In this document: one piece after another, positions 33,401 through 45,385 of the stretch | How the letters are laid out: each line of letters starts with the position of its first letter | How positions within the stretch are numbered: position 1 is the first letter of the stretch | Assembly (NCBI GenBank): GCA_023374045.1 | Contig: CM041777.1 | Span: 466,207,827 to 466,271,826 of the forward strand | Source of the DNA: Limonium bicolor | Taxonomy: Eukaryota > Streptophyta > Magnoliopsida > Caryophyllales > Plumbaginaceae | Direction of reading: 5' to 3' | Length of the DNA stretch: 64,000 nt | Program-made: the position numbers and the translations under genes | Notes under the pieces: model-generated | What the model was told of the DNA's origin: nothing | The model's database searches: none | What the model saw: only the letters and a program-made list of their open reading frames with translations

Positions 33401-34711
33401 CTTAATTAACGAGATCTAGCCTAGATCCTCTTGAGAGAGTAATTGTAACCAGAAACTATAAGCCAGTAAGAATAAAAGATGTTTAGCGTTATAAGTTCCT
33501 TAACTAATCAATACTTGGAACACCTTAATTATAGGTTGTTAGTGGAAGTTCGCACTTTCAAGTTTGGTTACTGCTTCTACACATACCAGGTACGATTTCT
33601 CATACTCAAATGCTTTTGTTAACAAACTTAGGAGACGTTTTTGAAAAACGCTAATTGAGCTTAAATGGATTTCTAAAGGGAAACTGTTTGTGTGACTACC
33701 TCAGCTTGATGTGACTAACTGAGCCTTGAATGTACAACTTACATGGTTATTGGTTCTTCCTATCTAGTTGTTTCATTAGATATTAACTGTCAAGGGTTTA
33801 CGCCTCTGCACTCTGTAGGACTGAGTGTTTTAGTATTACACTTGTGCAGTTAATGATCTAGTGGGGTAGCTAGGAATATCGGAAATGTCAGTCTTGGTAA
33901 ATTCTTCCTTTGACTCTGGATATCGTTTCATCCATGAGCTGAGTCTTTGTTGGGACGTGCGCGCGTCTTCACCGGTAACAACGAAGGGCTGTATATCCCT
34001 TGTCCAAAAAGGACGTTGTAAACAGCGAAGGGCTGTATATCCCTTGTCCATATGGATGTTTGACTGGCGGTGGGGGCCATCTCTCCCAATTGGTTTTGTC
34101 CACTCTTGAGTTGTTGGTTCTTGGATTTCTCTCGTTCATTCCTAGTCCTTGTGACTACTTGAGTTCTTTTACTCCTAACTGTAATTGAATCTAACATAAG
34201 CAATGGATGTTCACTAACTCATGGTGTGGTTTTTGATTGACTAACTTTATCTTTCTGTTATTTATCTCGATCCTTAACTTGTTATCTTTGACTTGGTGAA
34301 TTTAAAGTGCCTTGTTCCTCTGTTTTGTTTTAAAGATTTTGACTTCAAGTTATCGTTTATTTAAGAGTTGTGTTTTAAAGTTTTATTTTGGAGAATCGTA
34401 CCAGTTCCATTCCAGGGAACTGACTCACCCCTCCCGGGGTGGGCTGCTTGGTTTCATCTTGCAGGTACCAATTGTTATACAGGTGGCCACGAAGAGTATG
34501 AGTGATTGGGATGGGAATTAGGATTTGTGGAGCGTTGATGTATTTTGCTATTATTATGTTTATGTTATGTTTTCTCGAGTTCAGACTGTGGCTTTTGTAA
34601 TCTTATAAGTTGTAATTGGTGATGTTTGGTGCCGGGTGTTTGGAACCTGATGATCTGTTAATGTCTTAGTATTTTATTTCCACTTTAATTATGTTAAATA
34701 GGGGCGTTACA
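30492..34711 (+). mobile_element. Solo LTR S2, LARD-related, plus, nested in LTR-Y
   Basis: 4220 bp, TGAAATACCCC to GGGGCGTTACA, with a perfect TSD TTAAC (30487-30491, 34712-34716). Near the end is the double-hairpin block (34396-34466): CAGTTCC...GGAACTG, then CACCCC-TCCC-GGGGTG, then a T-rich run ending GCAG/GT. A short direct repeat with arms AAGGG...CCCTT occurs twice at about 33980-34050. The rest is AT-rich without genes. Confidence 0.92.
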
Positions 34712-34716
34712 TTAAC

Positions 34717-36418
34717 CGCAGTGATGAACGAGATATATACTACATCATCCTAAGTTTAAACTGATACATAAGGTAAGTGAGCATCTAAGGTAATCCCAAT
34801 GTTTACATCATACTAAATATAAACTAATTCTAAAGGTGCAATAATTAAATGGCGTCGTCGACTACCCCGAAGTCCCGCACTCCGGCTTCATAGCTCGATC
34901 AATGACCTGACAAACGCTGTGGAGGATCAGCGAAAAACGCTGAGTATGCTAGGTATGCTATTGGACCCTATCGGCCACTTAAGTTGTTTTAACCGTCTTA
35001 GCATTAGATTCATTACATGCTGTACCGGTTTACATGCTTATATAAAACAAATGTAGATACATAATTTAAACACACAACAGGCATACAATCATTCATACAG
35101 CAAGATGTGCTATCACGGCAATTATAATTGAATAAACATTTTTGAGTCAACGATAAGGTACGAGTTAGCTGAAACTAAGTTAGTCTCACTCGTTCAATTC
35201 CATCATACGAAGCCCTGCTTCCAACAACCTCACATAAACATATGAGGGTCACGTTAAGGACAATTTCCCGTTTAGCCTCACACATATACAATTTGGACAG
35301 TGGTCCTATGCCATACTAGATAGACTTACTTATCTACAATGGTAGATGTCCATTCAGCCGAAGCCATGGTGCCAACAGCAGCACACTCAGACTAGCGATT
35401 GTATCTGGCTCATTAGATTTAACAAGAGTAAACCCTAACCGGGTATTTACTCTAGTGATCACTATACGCAACCTGCTGAAACGAATGCAGCCCAGGATTT
35501 ACTAAACAATGTATCATTAATTATTACACTCTCATTGGTTAGTTTATTTTAATTAATCTCTTGGAGATTTAATCTCGTTATTAGAGAACACATTCATTGG
35601 ATGCCCATAGGGTCTTACACACGTATACCTAGAAGTCTGCTAGGTGATGTTTACAGGTAGAGTCATCGCTCTAGAGACGGTTAATACCAGGTCTCTAACT
35701 AAGTTCCTCACTTAGTGCTTTTAGGAGTAATTTTTCTCTCACAAGTTAATACTCGGAGTCTCTCCTAATAGTTCATACACAAGTTAAATGATAATCGGTA
35801 TCACATGTCCGAACGATGTACGCGCATAGTTAATAAACGCTTGATGGTCTGAATACATAAACACATTTAACTCACATACATGCATATAAATACACACATA
35901 ACATTCTTAAACACAACAATAATGTCTGAACCCGAGGAAGCCCTCAGGACAATTCAGACCACACCGTCCACATACCGTTCACCGACGGAAATGCTAGCGT
36001 GACAGTTCACGCTTATCTTCTAGCAATCCCGCTCTCGTATCTAATAGCTCGTCTTTGGAATATATCACTCTACATTAGAATTTATATCCCGAGTCTACTT
36101 AACCATGCTAGAATGATTCCTAATCTTTATCCCGTCGTTAACCCTTAGTCGGTTATTCATTTAACTCGGTTTCATAAACCCACGGGGTTCGGATTTAACC
36201 ATACGTTATAAGTTACATGTATGTATTAACACTTATATATACATATGGATATATATATATATATATGTACATACATATAATATTCGATGTCGTATTAATA
36301 CTTGTTACGTAATGGTAGATATTTAACAACCCACGTTATTTATATAGGTTAATTCATTCTTGTACGCCTATGCATTCATGAATAAAATTTACGTACATGC
36401 ATGCATGTAATTTAAACC
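34717..36418 (-). mobile_element. LTR-Y, second part
   Basis: Body of LTR-Y between S2 and S3. It contains the hairpin block in reverse (34904-34950: CAGCG-TTTTT-CGCTG on the minus strand, then ...TTTGTCAG/GT). The part from 35790 aligns with LTR-X at 30090-30320. AT-rich with a TA microsatellite near 36250. No gene. Confidence 0.7.
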
Positions 36419-39400
36419 TGTAACACCCCTACCGCTAATCACCTCTTTATATACTAAATGCCTCGTATCCTTACCTTCGCAGCGGAAAAATCCAATCCAA
36501 CGGCGGGTGAAACAATGCCGTTAGTCACCCACGTGACTAACAAGGCCTATTCCAGATACAGTAATGGTCTGATGGACCGGAATAACCGAGTACTAAACAA
36601 ATACAATCAACAATTCATTTCCAAACCGAGTATATGCAATTCTCCAGACAATACTGTTTCAACACTTACAATCCAATATACCGAGTCTTCTAATGTACAA
36701 ACCAAAATACCTTCCATACTCTCAGGTCTAAATACAATTACCATGAGTCTAACATCCTACTCATGTCTCACAAGTCTACATACTTCTCAAAATACAAAAG
36801 GGTGTACCACATCATGGTACACCGGCAATTCAAAAGGGCTACTAGCCCATGTACAACACAGTACGCTATTCAAAACAATCCTAACTACCAAGGCATGACA
36901 AACCGGTCTCTCACATCGACCATCAACCTTCTTGTACCTGGAAAATAAAAACAGCGCCCCAAGGAGCTCAGTAAATTGCTGGCATGAAATTCGCATACCC
37001 CGCGTGCTAACGGGGGTACGCTGACTACTTTGTCGCCTACATGGAGTTCATTTTATTTACAAACATGCATGCTAATATGAACAACATTATATTCAGGAAA
37101 TAGTATATTCATACATAGAACATCACACAAGCAATGGGAATAATACACAATTCAACCATTCAACAATTACCGAGGCCCCTGAGATTCACTTCTCAAGTTC
37201 TAGCCTCATCACTTGTTAGTCAATTTCCCATCCGGGTTAATCGGATGTTCTTACTCTTTTACTCGTGATCAATGACTTACACTAGCCATGACCTTCACAT
37301 TTCCAATTACTCCTCTTTACAATAATACTCAAGTCAAGTCGGTATGACCTCCGAGCAGAGACTACACCGTCTCACCACCAGGCTTTAGGTTGGCTCACTT
37401 CCCCAGGTTGCTACCCATTTAAGGGGTTTGGACCATGAGAAAGGTTAGGCTAGAACTCAGAAACAACCTCTCGTATTTCCTCATTCTCACGCGTGGCTGA
37501 AACTATATCGGACTTCTTACATACTCCAAGTTACTACTTTACTCAGGTTAGAAATTCCACAAGGTTAGGGAGTTAGTGAGAACCTTTCGTTCAATACCAT
37601 CCAGTTAGCACAATTCACTTCCAAACAAATGCATACTTCATCCAACAATTATATCTTTCATGAATTATACAAACTTCAAAGGATAATCACCGCTCGGCAA
37701 GGAATAATACATCACAAGCATAAGGAAGTGCAATGAATCTGATTCGTGCATTTTATCTTGGTTAGGTGATAACATATAAACACACAAACACATAAATCCG
37801 TGTAACTTTGGTAGCATACAGGGCATGAGAATATCATACCGTTCACCGTAGTTCTCGGGTTGCCGACTCTCCTTCGGAGTCCAACTATTCAAATCCTATA
37901 CATACATGGAATCGGGCGGTTAATTCTCTATAATTAACCCAACTCATCTTATCTTAAGGTTTCCCGATTTACAACTACTAACTCCTTGTAATTCAAACTC
38001 ATTTACATAAGTTACTTACTTCAAATTACTTCTTAAGCTTGTTTACACTCCTAATGACCTTTATATGTCATTAATCAAGTCCTAACAATCTTATAATATC
38101 ATTACCATTCAAATCCCCACCTTAGAATTGCTTAAAAACACTTTCTGGGAAGATTTTGGGGTGGTCCGGGTTTGTGTCCGGGGTTATAAACCCGGACCAA
38201 ACCTTGAATAAACTTTCGAGACACTTTTTTGCCTGGTCCGGGTTTGTGTCAGGGGTTACAAACCCAGACCAAACTATGGATTCAGTTTCTGGTACGATTT
38301 TGGGGTGGTCCGGGTATATGTACCGATTTGTAAACCCGGACCAGCCCTGTTACACTTAATTTTGCAATTTTTCCACCTCTTTCCAACCCCTATTTCACAC
38401 CCAATCTTTTCCTAATCTTTCCACATGAAATATAGCATGTTTTTACACCATTTAGACACTCTAAACCTCCTTAATTCATTGCTTAACTTAGCTACTAAAC
38501 CTTGATTAATCCACCTAACTTCCACCCTTAATTCACCTAGAAGTTCTAAGTGTATGTTTTTCCTCTTATTGCTTCCTTACCCAATGGTTTCACAACTAAG
38601 GCATTACTAGCATTAAACCTACATCCTTCTCATTCCAAGTACTACCCAATTACATAATTCACTCAAACTTAGTTTCCAAGGTAATAGCTACTCAAATTCA
38701 ACCTTAAAACTCACCTAGTTATCCTAGGACAATTTTGACAGAGTTTCCCCTAGAATTTTAACATTTCCCACACACACAATTCAGCTCACCAAATCAATCC
38801 CAATAGCCATATTATTCTAGACACTAACAACACATTAAATTCTTGCACATTCACACTTATTCCAGCACCTTAAACGACTTGGCTCTAAGGCCCTCAAGCA
38901 TTATATAAACAACACTAACAATACTCCTTTACTTGCTCCCCATTTCAATAACTCATCAATACTTAAGAATATAAATTTTCCATACAACAAGACATTCAAA
39001 ATCTGTTTCACAAGCATACAAAATCAGCTCAAGGTAAGTTCATTTACCTTGGAATTTTATAGCTTTCTTTCCTTCCTTTCTCTTCTCCTTTCCTCTTGTT
39101 CTTTCTCTCTTCTTTATTCTTGTATCTCAACCAGTCAAACGGGTGTATTGCTGATGCTACAACCCACCCACAAACAACAATACCAACTTAAAAACTAACC
39201 CTTAAATTAACCTATGATTGAAGAGATGTTTAAGGCTTTAAAGAAGGGCATTACCTTGCACTTTTAGATGGAGTTTTTGGACAGAAAAACAACAAGCTCC
39301 AGCACCTCTTTGGAAGGCTAAAAACCGGCTGGAACATGGGGGAACAAGAGCTCAACAATCTCGAAATTCTAGATTGTAAAAGAGAGCTAGAAAAGAGCGA

Positions 39401-40237
39401 TTTTGAGTTTCTTTTTACCTTAACCCAACAAGGGAATGAAGTAGCTCGCAATGGTGTTCTCAACCCTTAAAAAGGATCTCTAGCCATGGTGATGAAAGTG
39501 GGGATTTTCAGATTTTGAAAGGAGAGGAATGGTCTCCAAAGTGAGGGGAGTTCAATGGTGTAGTTTTTGTAGCATTTGGAGTTGGTTTGAGCCTTCAAAA
39601 ATGGAAGAGAAGATGGAGTTGGGTGGAGGCTCAAGAAATGGCCATTGTTGGCTGAAGAAGAAGAAAGAGAGGTCCGGGAGAGATAGACAAAACCGTGAGA
39701 GTAGAGGAAATGGGGAGGAGAGAGATTAACATTTTGCTTTTGTACTTTCTTGCTTTTTACTTTACTCTTTTGTCTTTTACTAACTTATAAGGAGTTAGAG
39801 TTGGGATAGAGCTGGAGCAAAACGTGGGCATACCCATAAATAAAGCATGCCAGATTTTTATTTACAAGGGAGGGGAGTATTTTGGTCTTATTACACTTAA
39901 CACCCCATAAGTTCCCGTTTTTACACTATTCACTAACCGGAGCCCGTTTTCTAGAATTTTTTTGTTTAATTAATTTTAATGGCTCTAGACCTTCACTAAT
40001 GTTTAATAATAGACATTTGATTGACTATAATTTTTATGAGTCTATTAAACCCGCTTAAAGTCACATATTCCCAGTTTTCTCAAAAAACGTGCTTTAAGGC
40101 CCGTTTGCGTTTTTAACCCATTTTATGGATCCATTTTCTTCGGGAATTGTTCCCACATATTTATTTAGGCATAATTAAGCTTCTAAAAATCTCATTAGCC
40201 TAATTAATCACTATTTTTGTAAGTTCGGGGTATTTCA
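36419..40237 (-). mobile_element. Solo LTR S3, LARD-related, minus, nested in LTR-Y
   Basis: 3819 bp from TGTAACACCCC to GGGGTATTTCA, with a perfect TSD AAACC (36414-36418, 40238-40242). It holds hairpin GTTAGTCAC-CCAC-GTGACTAAC (36520-36541), the splice-like block (36936-36985), and a three-unit GGTCCGGG hairpin array (38163-38342). Toward its 5' end (minus) CCTTATAAG near 39785 and a CT-rich run may be the promoter. Frames at 39251-39729 on both strands are not recognised and lie in this leader. Confidence 0.92.
38163..38342 (-). repeat. Three 36-nt hairpins at exact 72-bp spacing in S3
   Basis: Hairpins lie at 38163-38198, 38235-38270 and 38307-38342. Arms are GGTCCGGGTTTG and AAACCCGGACC with small variants. 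Length, spacing and arm sequence equal those of element A, although S3 belongs to the LARD-related LTR family. Confidence 0.9.
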
Positions 40238-40242
40238 AAACC

Positions 40243-40737
40243 CTTTAGTTATACGGGATGATTTACGTACTCATAACTACGAGTGTGCATGGATATTTCA
40301 TTCTTCAGTTATACGTTAAGGTTTACGTATTCATTACTACGTACATGCATGGTTATATATATATTTACGCATGCTTATAATATATGGTTCGTTACTATAC
40401 TTCATTCAACCAAGTTACGTTTTTACTTTTGATTACGTAACGTTCATATAGTGGTCGACGTAGTTTAACCCGATTAATAATCCGAGTCGTCGTTTATTTC
40501 ATGTCGCACTATGTTATATTGTGCACTTTGATTATACATTCACTTTGCATATTTTACATATTAACTTTGTATTACTATCAAATCATGTTATACTTTTCAG
40601 CTTATATTATAACTCTGTATTATATGAGTCATAAAGTTTTCATGATAACTTACTTCATCATTTCATGTGAAGTATATGTTTATTTATTTGTGTCATCTAT
40701 TCACAAATTTCTTGCTAAGACTTTATCTTAGTGTTAT
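40243..40737 (-). mobile_element. LTR-Y, third part
   Basis: Continues LTR-Y after S3. It has a diverged tandem copy of about 57-60 bp (AGTTATACG...TGCATGG, at about 40247-40351). It is cut at 40737 by element D, leaving the left TSD GTTAT (40733-40737). No gene. Confidence 0.6.
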
Positions 40738-43310
40738 TGAAATACCCCAAACCTAAAGTATGCTAAGTAAACATCAAATCATGATGTAGTAAGGCTAAAA
40801 TATGCCTTAGAGTGATTGGTAGATAATTTAAACCAAGGAAAACACAAGAAAGTGCCTTAAGGGCAATCAGGGCAAAAACGTGCTCTAAGCTTGGAGAGAC
40901 TTGGGTGAGTACCCAAATAATGGTAAGACCTTAGTAATATTCTAATGGTCATTTTAAATCAATTAGCAAAGAAAACCAAGCTTGAAAACAAGTTAAAACA
41001 CAAAATGTGCTTTAAGAAGTCTTAAAGCACATTTTTGAGAAATTGTCTTAGAATTGAGTTTTGAGTGGCTAAATGTCCATCATTACTCTTTAATCAACAT
41101 GTGTACTAATTAGTATCACATTAGGAGGTCTAAATCAATGGGAAATCAAAAATTTCCCGATTATGTGCCTTGATTAGTGAATAGTAACTATTTAGTGACT
41201 AGTTTAAGTTTTAATCAATATAAGTCAATTAATTGGTCAACAAAGACCATGTTAGCCTTATATTAAGAGGGTGGCCGTTTTTTTTATGTGGGGAGTCACC
41301 ACATGAGTCATCAAATGAGAAAGGAAAAGAAGAGATAAGTAAAGAAGTTACTATTTGCTTTATTAAAGCAAAATACCTTATATTAGCCACCTTTCTTCTT
41401 CTCTCTCTTCATTTCTCTCCTTCACCCACGGTTTCTTCTTCTTCTCTCTGTTCCAAAACCGAGAGAGCTGCTCTTCCATGGTTCTCCATCTTCAATCACT
41501 TGCCAAATACAACTCCAAGCTCCAAATCCAAAACAAATTGCATATTTGTCTTAGTTAGGTCAAGACCTATCTTTCTATCTTTTCAAATCTTTCAAAGCTC
41601 CATTTTGGTGCCATGAGAAAACTCCATTGATGGGGGAAAATCAAGTTTGAAGAGCTCATTAGCTTCTCCATTCTCTTAAGGTAAAGAAAATGTAAGAAAA
41701 ACCATGTTTCCATCAATTCTTGTACATGGCCGAAAATTCCTTCACATGGGGCTATGTTTTTATGCCTTGTTCTAGCTTGATTTATTCACCAAGGACTAGT
41801 GGAGGTCCTATTTCATTCAATGCCAAAGTCTACCTTGAGACTTCAAAGGTAATCATCCACTTTTATGCCTTAGAACACATTTCTAACCTAGGTTTTTATT
41901 CCTTGAGGTTAGTGCATTGTTTAGTACTCATATGAGTCCTTAAATATTGATTAGAACATTGGCAAAAGGAATTTAAGTGGTGGCCGAGATCTATGCAAGA
42001 AGAAGGCCTAAGGAGGAGATTAAGATAAGCTTGAGAAAACAAGGTAAAATGCTTACCTAATGGTGGTTTAAGATTAAGGAATGAGTTTTAGATAAATACC
42101 AATGTGGCTTAAAGCTTACATTGTGTATTGGGTTATATAACCTAAGGAAAAAGAACTTAAACAAGCTTATGAACTTGTGACTAAGGAGCTAATGAGAATG
42201 AGTTAGTAATATAAGTTTAAGGTGGATTTTAAGAGCATTATAACTACTATGAGATTGATGGGTGTATTTGCAGGTTGAAAGCTTATATATATGTGGGAAA
42301 TTCAGTGTTTAAGTTTAAGTCATTTAAGGGCCTAAGAGCCATGTCATTTAAGAGCCTTAGTGCTATGCAATTTAAGATTATTGCAATATATTGAGTTTGT
42401 TTGAATGAGTTGGTTTGGGTGATGAGATATGATGAGAAGAACTTGATGTGTGTGAGATGGTTGAATGAGGAAAAATAATGTGTTTGGGCATGATAGATAC
42501 TAGAGGAGCTATGGCGAAATTTGAGTAGAAAAAAGTGTTTAAGTGGTAGTGGTGAGCTAATATGCCCTAGGGTTTACTAGGGAGCATGAAAAAAATTGGG
42601 TGGAAATGAGTTGACTAAGGAGTTCTTGAGGTTTAGGATGACCTAGAGATGTCTAGGGGAAGTTAGAGGAATGGTGAGTGTTTTGAGCACACCAAAATCA
42701 TGAGATGAGGAATATAAGAAGTGTGCATAAGATTAAGGAGAAGGTATAAATTAAGGTGTTTTTAATGTGTTCTAAGGGGAATTAATGACTAAGGAAGTAC
42801 TAGGAAGTTTTAGAGGTGGTCTTGATGAAAAGGGGTGAGATAAAGTGTGGTAATGAGTTATAATGACTTAGGCATCACCTTGGAGGATTTAAGAATCAAG
42901 AGAATGTAATTGAGCATGTAGAACTTAGGCAAATGTTGGTAACCAACTAGGAAGGAAATAAGGTGTTGGAGGATGGAAGCTTAAGCTTAGAAAGGAACTT
43001 TAAGTAAGTGCTTAAAAGAGTTTTAGATAGTGAGAGATGCTTGGGAGATGATGTTATAGTGGTGAAGAGAACATTTGGCATAGTGGTTACACTAGGTATG
43101 AACCACCACCTAGAACCTAGAGGAAAACGTTACAAGTGTTAGCATTATTATAAGGAAATGCATAATGACTAAGGTGGATCTTGGTGGATGATTTAAGGTA
43201 TTTAAAGGAGGGCTTAAGGTGTATTTGAGGTGCCCAAAGGAGGTTATGACATATTAGAATATATGAGGAGAAGTTTGGAGTTGAAAAGAATTTAGAAACA
43301 AGTTTCTGGA

Positions 43311-43563
43311 GCCGACCGGCCTTAGGACCGGACTTGCAAGGTCGGTCGGGCTCTGTTACAATACCGGGAAATGTTTCTGGAACAGACCGGACATGGGACC
43401 GGACTTGTCAAGTCCGGTCGGGCTTGAATTTTGTACGGATATAAGTCTCTGGAATCGACCGGACATAGGACCGGACTTGTAAGTCCGGTCGGAGTGAATT
43501 TTCCAACGTAAGAGGGTACTGGAATGGACCGGACCTGGCAAGTCCGGTCGGTAAGTCCGGTCG
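43311..43563 (+). repeat. Hairpin array with ACCGGAC arms, about 71-bp spacing
   Basis: Four units, each opening with a TCTGGA or CTGGAA-type stretch. The second pairs GACCGGAC with GTCCGGTC (43385-43419) around an inner ACCGGACTTG-T-CAAGTCCGGT. The same array is in the second LTR at 53040-53293. Confidence 0.88.
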
Positions 43564-44424
43564 AGCCTAAAACAAAAAAAAAAGGAAATTTTGGAATTCT
43601 AAGAATGGCAATGGGTAATAAGGGATGCCTTTGGTAGGGTAGTAATGATTGAGACCCTAAGAACTTAAGAGATTAAGTTAAGTTAAGTATAAACTTGAAA
43701 GTTTAAGATTAAGTCTGTAAGATTAAGTGTAAGACCTAAGAGGTGTTAGGTGGGGATCATTAAGGAATTAAGCAAGTTAAACAAGTTAAGTAAGTCATAT
43801 TAAGTTAAGAGATTAACAACCTAAAACTGAATGAATGTTTTAGGACTTGGGAGTTTGGACTCCGGAAGAGAGTAAGCAGCCGAACGACCAACGGTGAACG
43901 GTACAGTTCTCTTGTGACCTGCTTGCTAACGAGGTGTCCCTCGGCTTGTGTGCTATTTGTTTTGTGTGCTCACTAAACAAGATAAAGCATGCAACCGGAA
44001 CGTATTATATATTGTATTGTTGTGTGATGTTTGAAAACTAACACAACATACTGTGAGAACTTACTAACCAATGTTTAGTAAGGAATTGAGTGAGACTAAG
44101 GAACGCCCCTAATAAGGGACGATATGAACCGAAAGAGGTTAACCAACAAACATGGTCTTGAGATAACTACTAACTGGAACATGAGTGAGGAAACCCGGGA
44201 CCGATCTCCGGTCATGCATGCTAAGGAAAGGGGGTCGTTATCTATAGCAGTTTCGACCTCCGATTAAGGACTTGTCTTCGGACTTGTTGCCTAGGGCCGG
44301 TTGCCGGCTCAGCTACGCTGGACTCCCGTCCAGAGTAGGTGGCATTAAGATGGTGCGGTGGGATCACCTAAATCCCAGGTTCGAATTAGATACGGCCAAT
44401 CCCTTCCAGGAAAGGTTTGTATAT

Positions 44425-44770
44425 AGAGATTAAGATTGAGATTAAGATTAAGATTAAGGTAAGATTAAGTTAAGCTACAATCATTCCTGTTTAAAGGATG
44501 ATTTGTATTATTAAGATTAAGATTAAGGTAAGATTAAGTTAAGCTACAATCATTCCTGTCTAAAGGATGATTTGTATTATTAAGATTAAGATTAAGGTAA
44601 GATTAAGTTAAGTTACAATCATTCCTGTTTAAAGGATGATTTGTATTATTAAGATTAAGATTAAGGTGAGGTTAAGATAAGTGGCAACCATTCCTTTTTA
44701 AAGGATGGTTTGTAATATTAAGATTAATAAGCTACATCCACTCCTGATTAAAGGATGGTTGTTTCTAAGA
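44425..44770 (+). repeat. 69-bp tandem repeat with hairpin core in element D LTR
   Basis: Units start with repeated AAGATT steps and carry CAATCATTCCT...AAGGATGATTTG. Unit starts at 44472, 44541 and 44610 give an exact 69-bp period. Later units change to CAACCATTCC...AAAGGATGG, keeping the arms paired. Second LTR copy: about 54165-54500. Confidence 0.85.
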
Positions 44771-45020
44771 TTAAGATAAGAGTCGGATTGAGGTAAGATA
44801 AGGATGGACTAAGATTAAGAGAGAACATTACTTAAGGAGTTAAATAACTAACTCTCTAATTAAGGGAACGCATTTAAGTCGTTCATTGTGTGTGAACTTT
44901 GATTGTTCATATCTGAGTTGTTGTTTACTGCACTTTCGATATGTTGTGCATCTAATCAACCTCCATGCTATCGACAATTAGTCGTCGTAGCCACGTTAGC
45001 TTGGGGGCCATGAGGGGATC

Positions 45021-45069
45021 GTACCAGCATTCGTGTTGACCCCCTTTGGGGGCTGTTTTTACTACACAG
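45021..45069 (+). promoter_or_regulatory. Double hairpin plus splice-like CAG/GT block
   Basis: GTACCAGCA-TTCG-TGTTG, then CCCCC-TTT-GGGGG, then CTGTTTTTACTACACAG/GTAC. The second LTR (54756-54805) has TGCTG and pairs perfectly. The T-run and CAG/G resemble a plant 3' splice site, and CAG/GTAC also resembles a weak donor. Confidence 0.55.
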
Positions 45070-45373
45070 GTACATCAGGAAGCGGCCGACGCGAGAGTAA
45101 GAAGAGGATACAGCTGTTAAGGGTTTAGTGGGGCCTACGAGTTGTGCATGTACACTCGTATGGAATTTGAGTTAGTAAGATGTATAGGATGTGAGGGGAT
45201 TGTAAGAAGGATATGTATATGGTTAAGATTGTTGTACTAATGTTCGGTATATTCTGTAGTCAGACCGTGGCAAGGTCCTGGATTGTAAAGAATTCCGCTG
45301 TGCTGTGACATGTATGTATATATGCTGTTAAGTTGCGAGACCACAATTGGATTGAGTTGGGGTGTTACAAAAG

Positions 45374-45385
45374 TGGTATCAGAGC
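45374..45385 (+). other. PBS of element D (tRNA-iMet type), inside a hairpin
   Basis: TGGTATCAGAGC, four bases after the LTR. TCAGAGCGTA-GT-TACGCTCTGA (45379-45400) forms a perfect 10-bp stem overlapping the last seven bases of the PBS. Confidence 0.88.

Larger units (their letters stand above)
40738..45369 (+). repeat. Element D, first LTR
   Basis: 4632 bp. A CT-rich run near 41395-41460 follows an AT-rich promoter-like region and may be the transcription start, giving a short U3 and a very long R-U5. Further on are the hairpin array (43311-43563), 69-bp repeats (44425-44770), and the double hairpin/splice-like block (45021-45069). Open frames such as 41233-41616 are not recognised and are disrupted by indels in the second LTR. 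Confidence 0.92.

Noticed and set aside
30321..34711. A single solo LTR from TGTAACACCCC to GGGGCGTTACA
   Set aside because: Flanks ATTAC and TTAAC do not match. A TGAAATACCCC start at 30492 with perfect TTAAC duplications shows S2 is 30492-34711, inserted in LTR-Y.
30321..40737. Confirmed TSD for LTR-Y (ATTAC)
   Set aside because: ATTAC precedes 30321, but the other end of LTR-Y is not in the window; later CA-ATTAC matches lie inside other elements and look like chance.
41233..41616. 127-codon protein in the element D LTR
   Set aside because: In the second LTR the frame is shortened and altered by indels; the sequence is a CT-rich leader.
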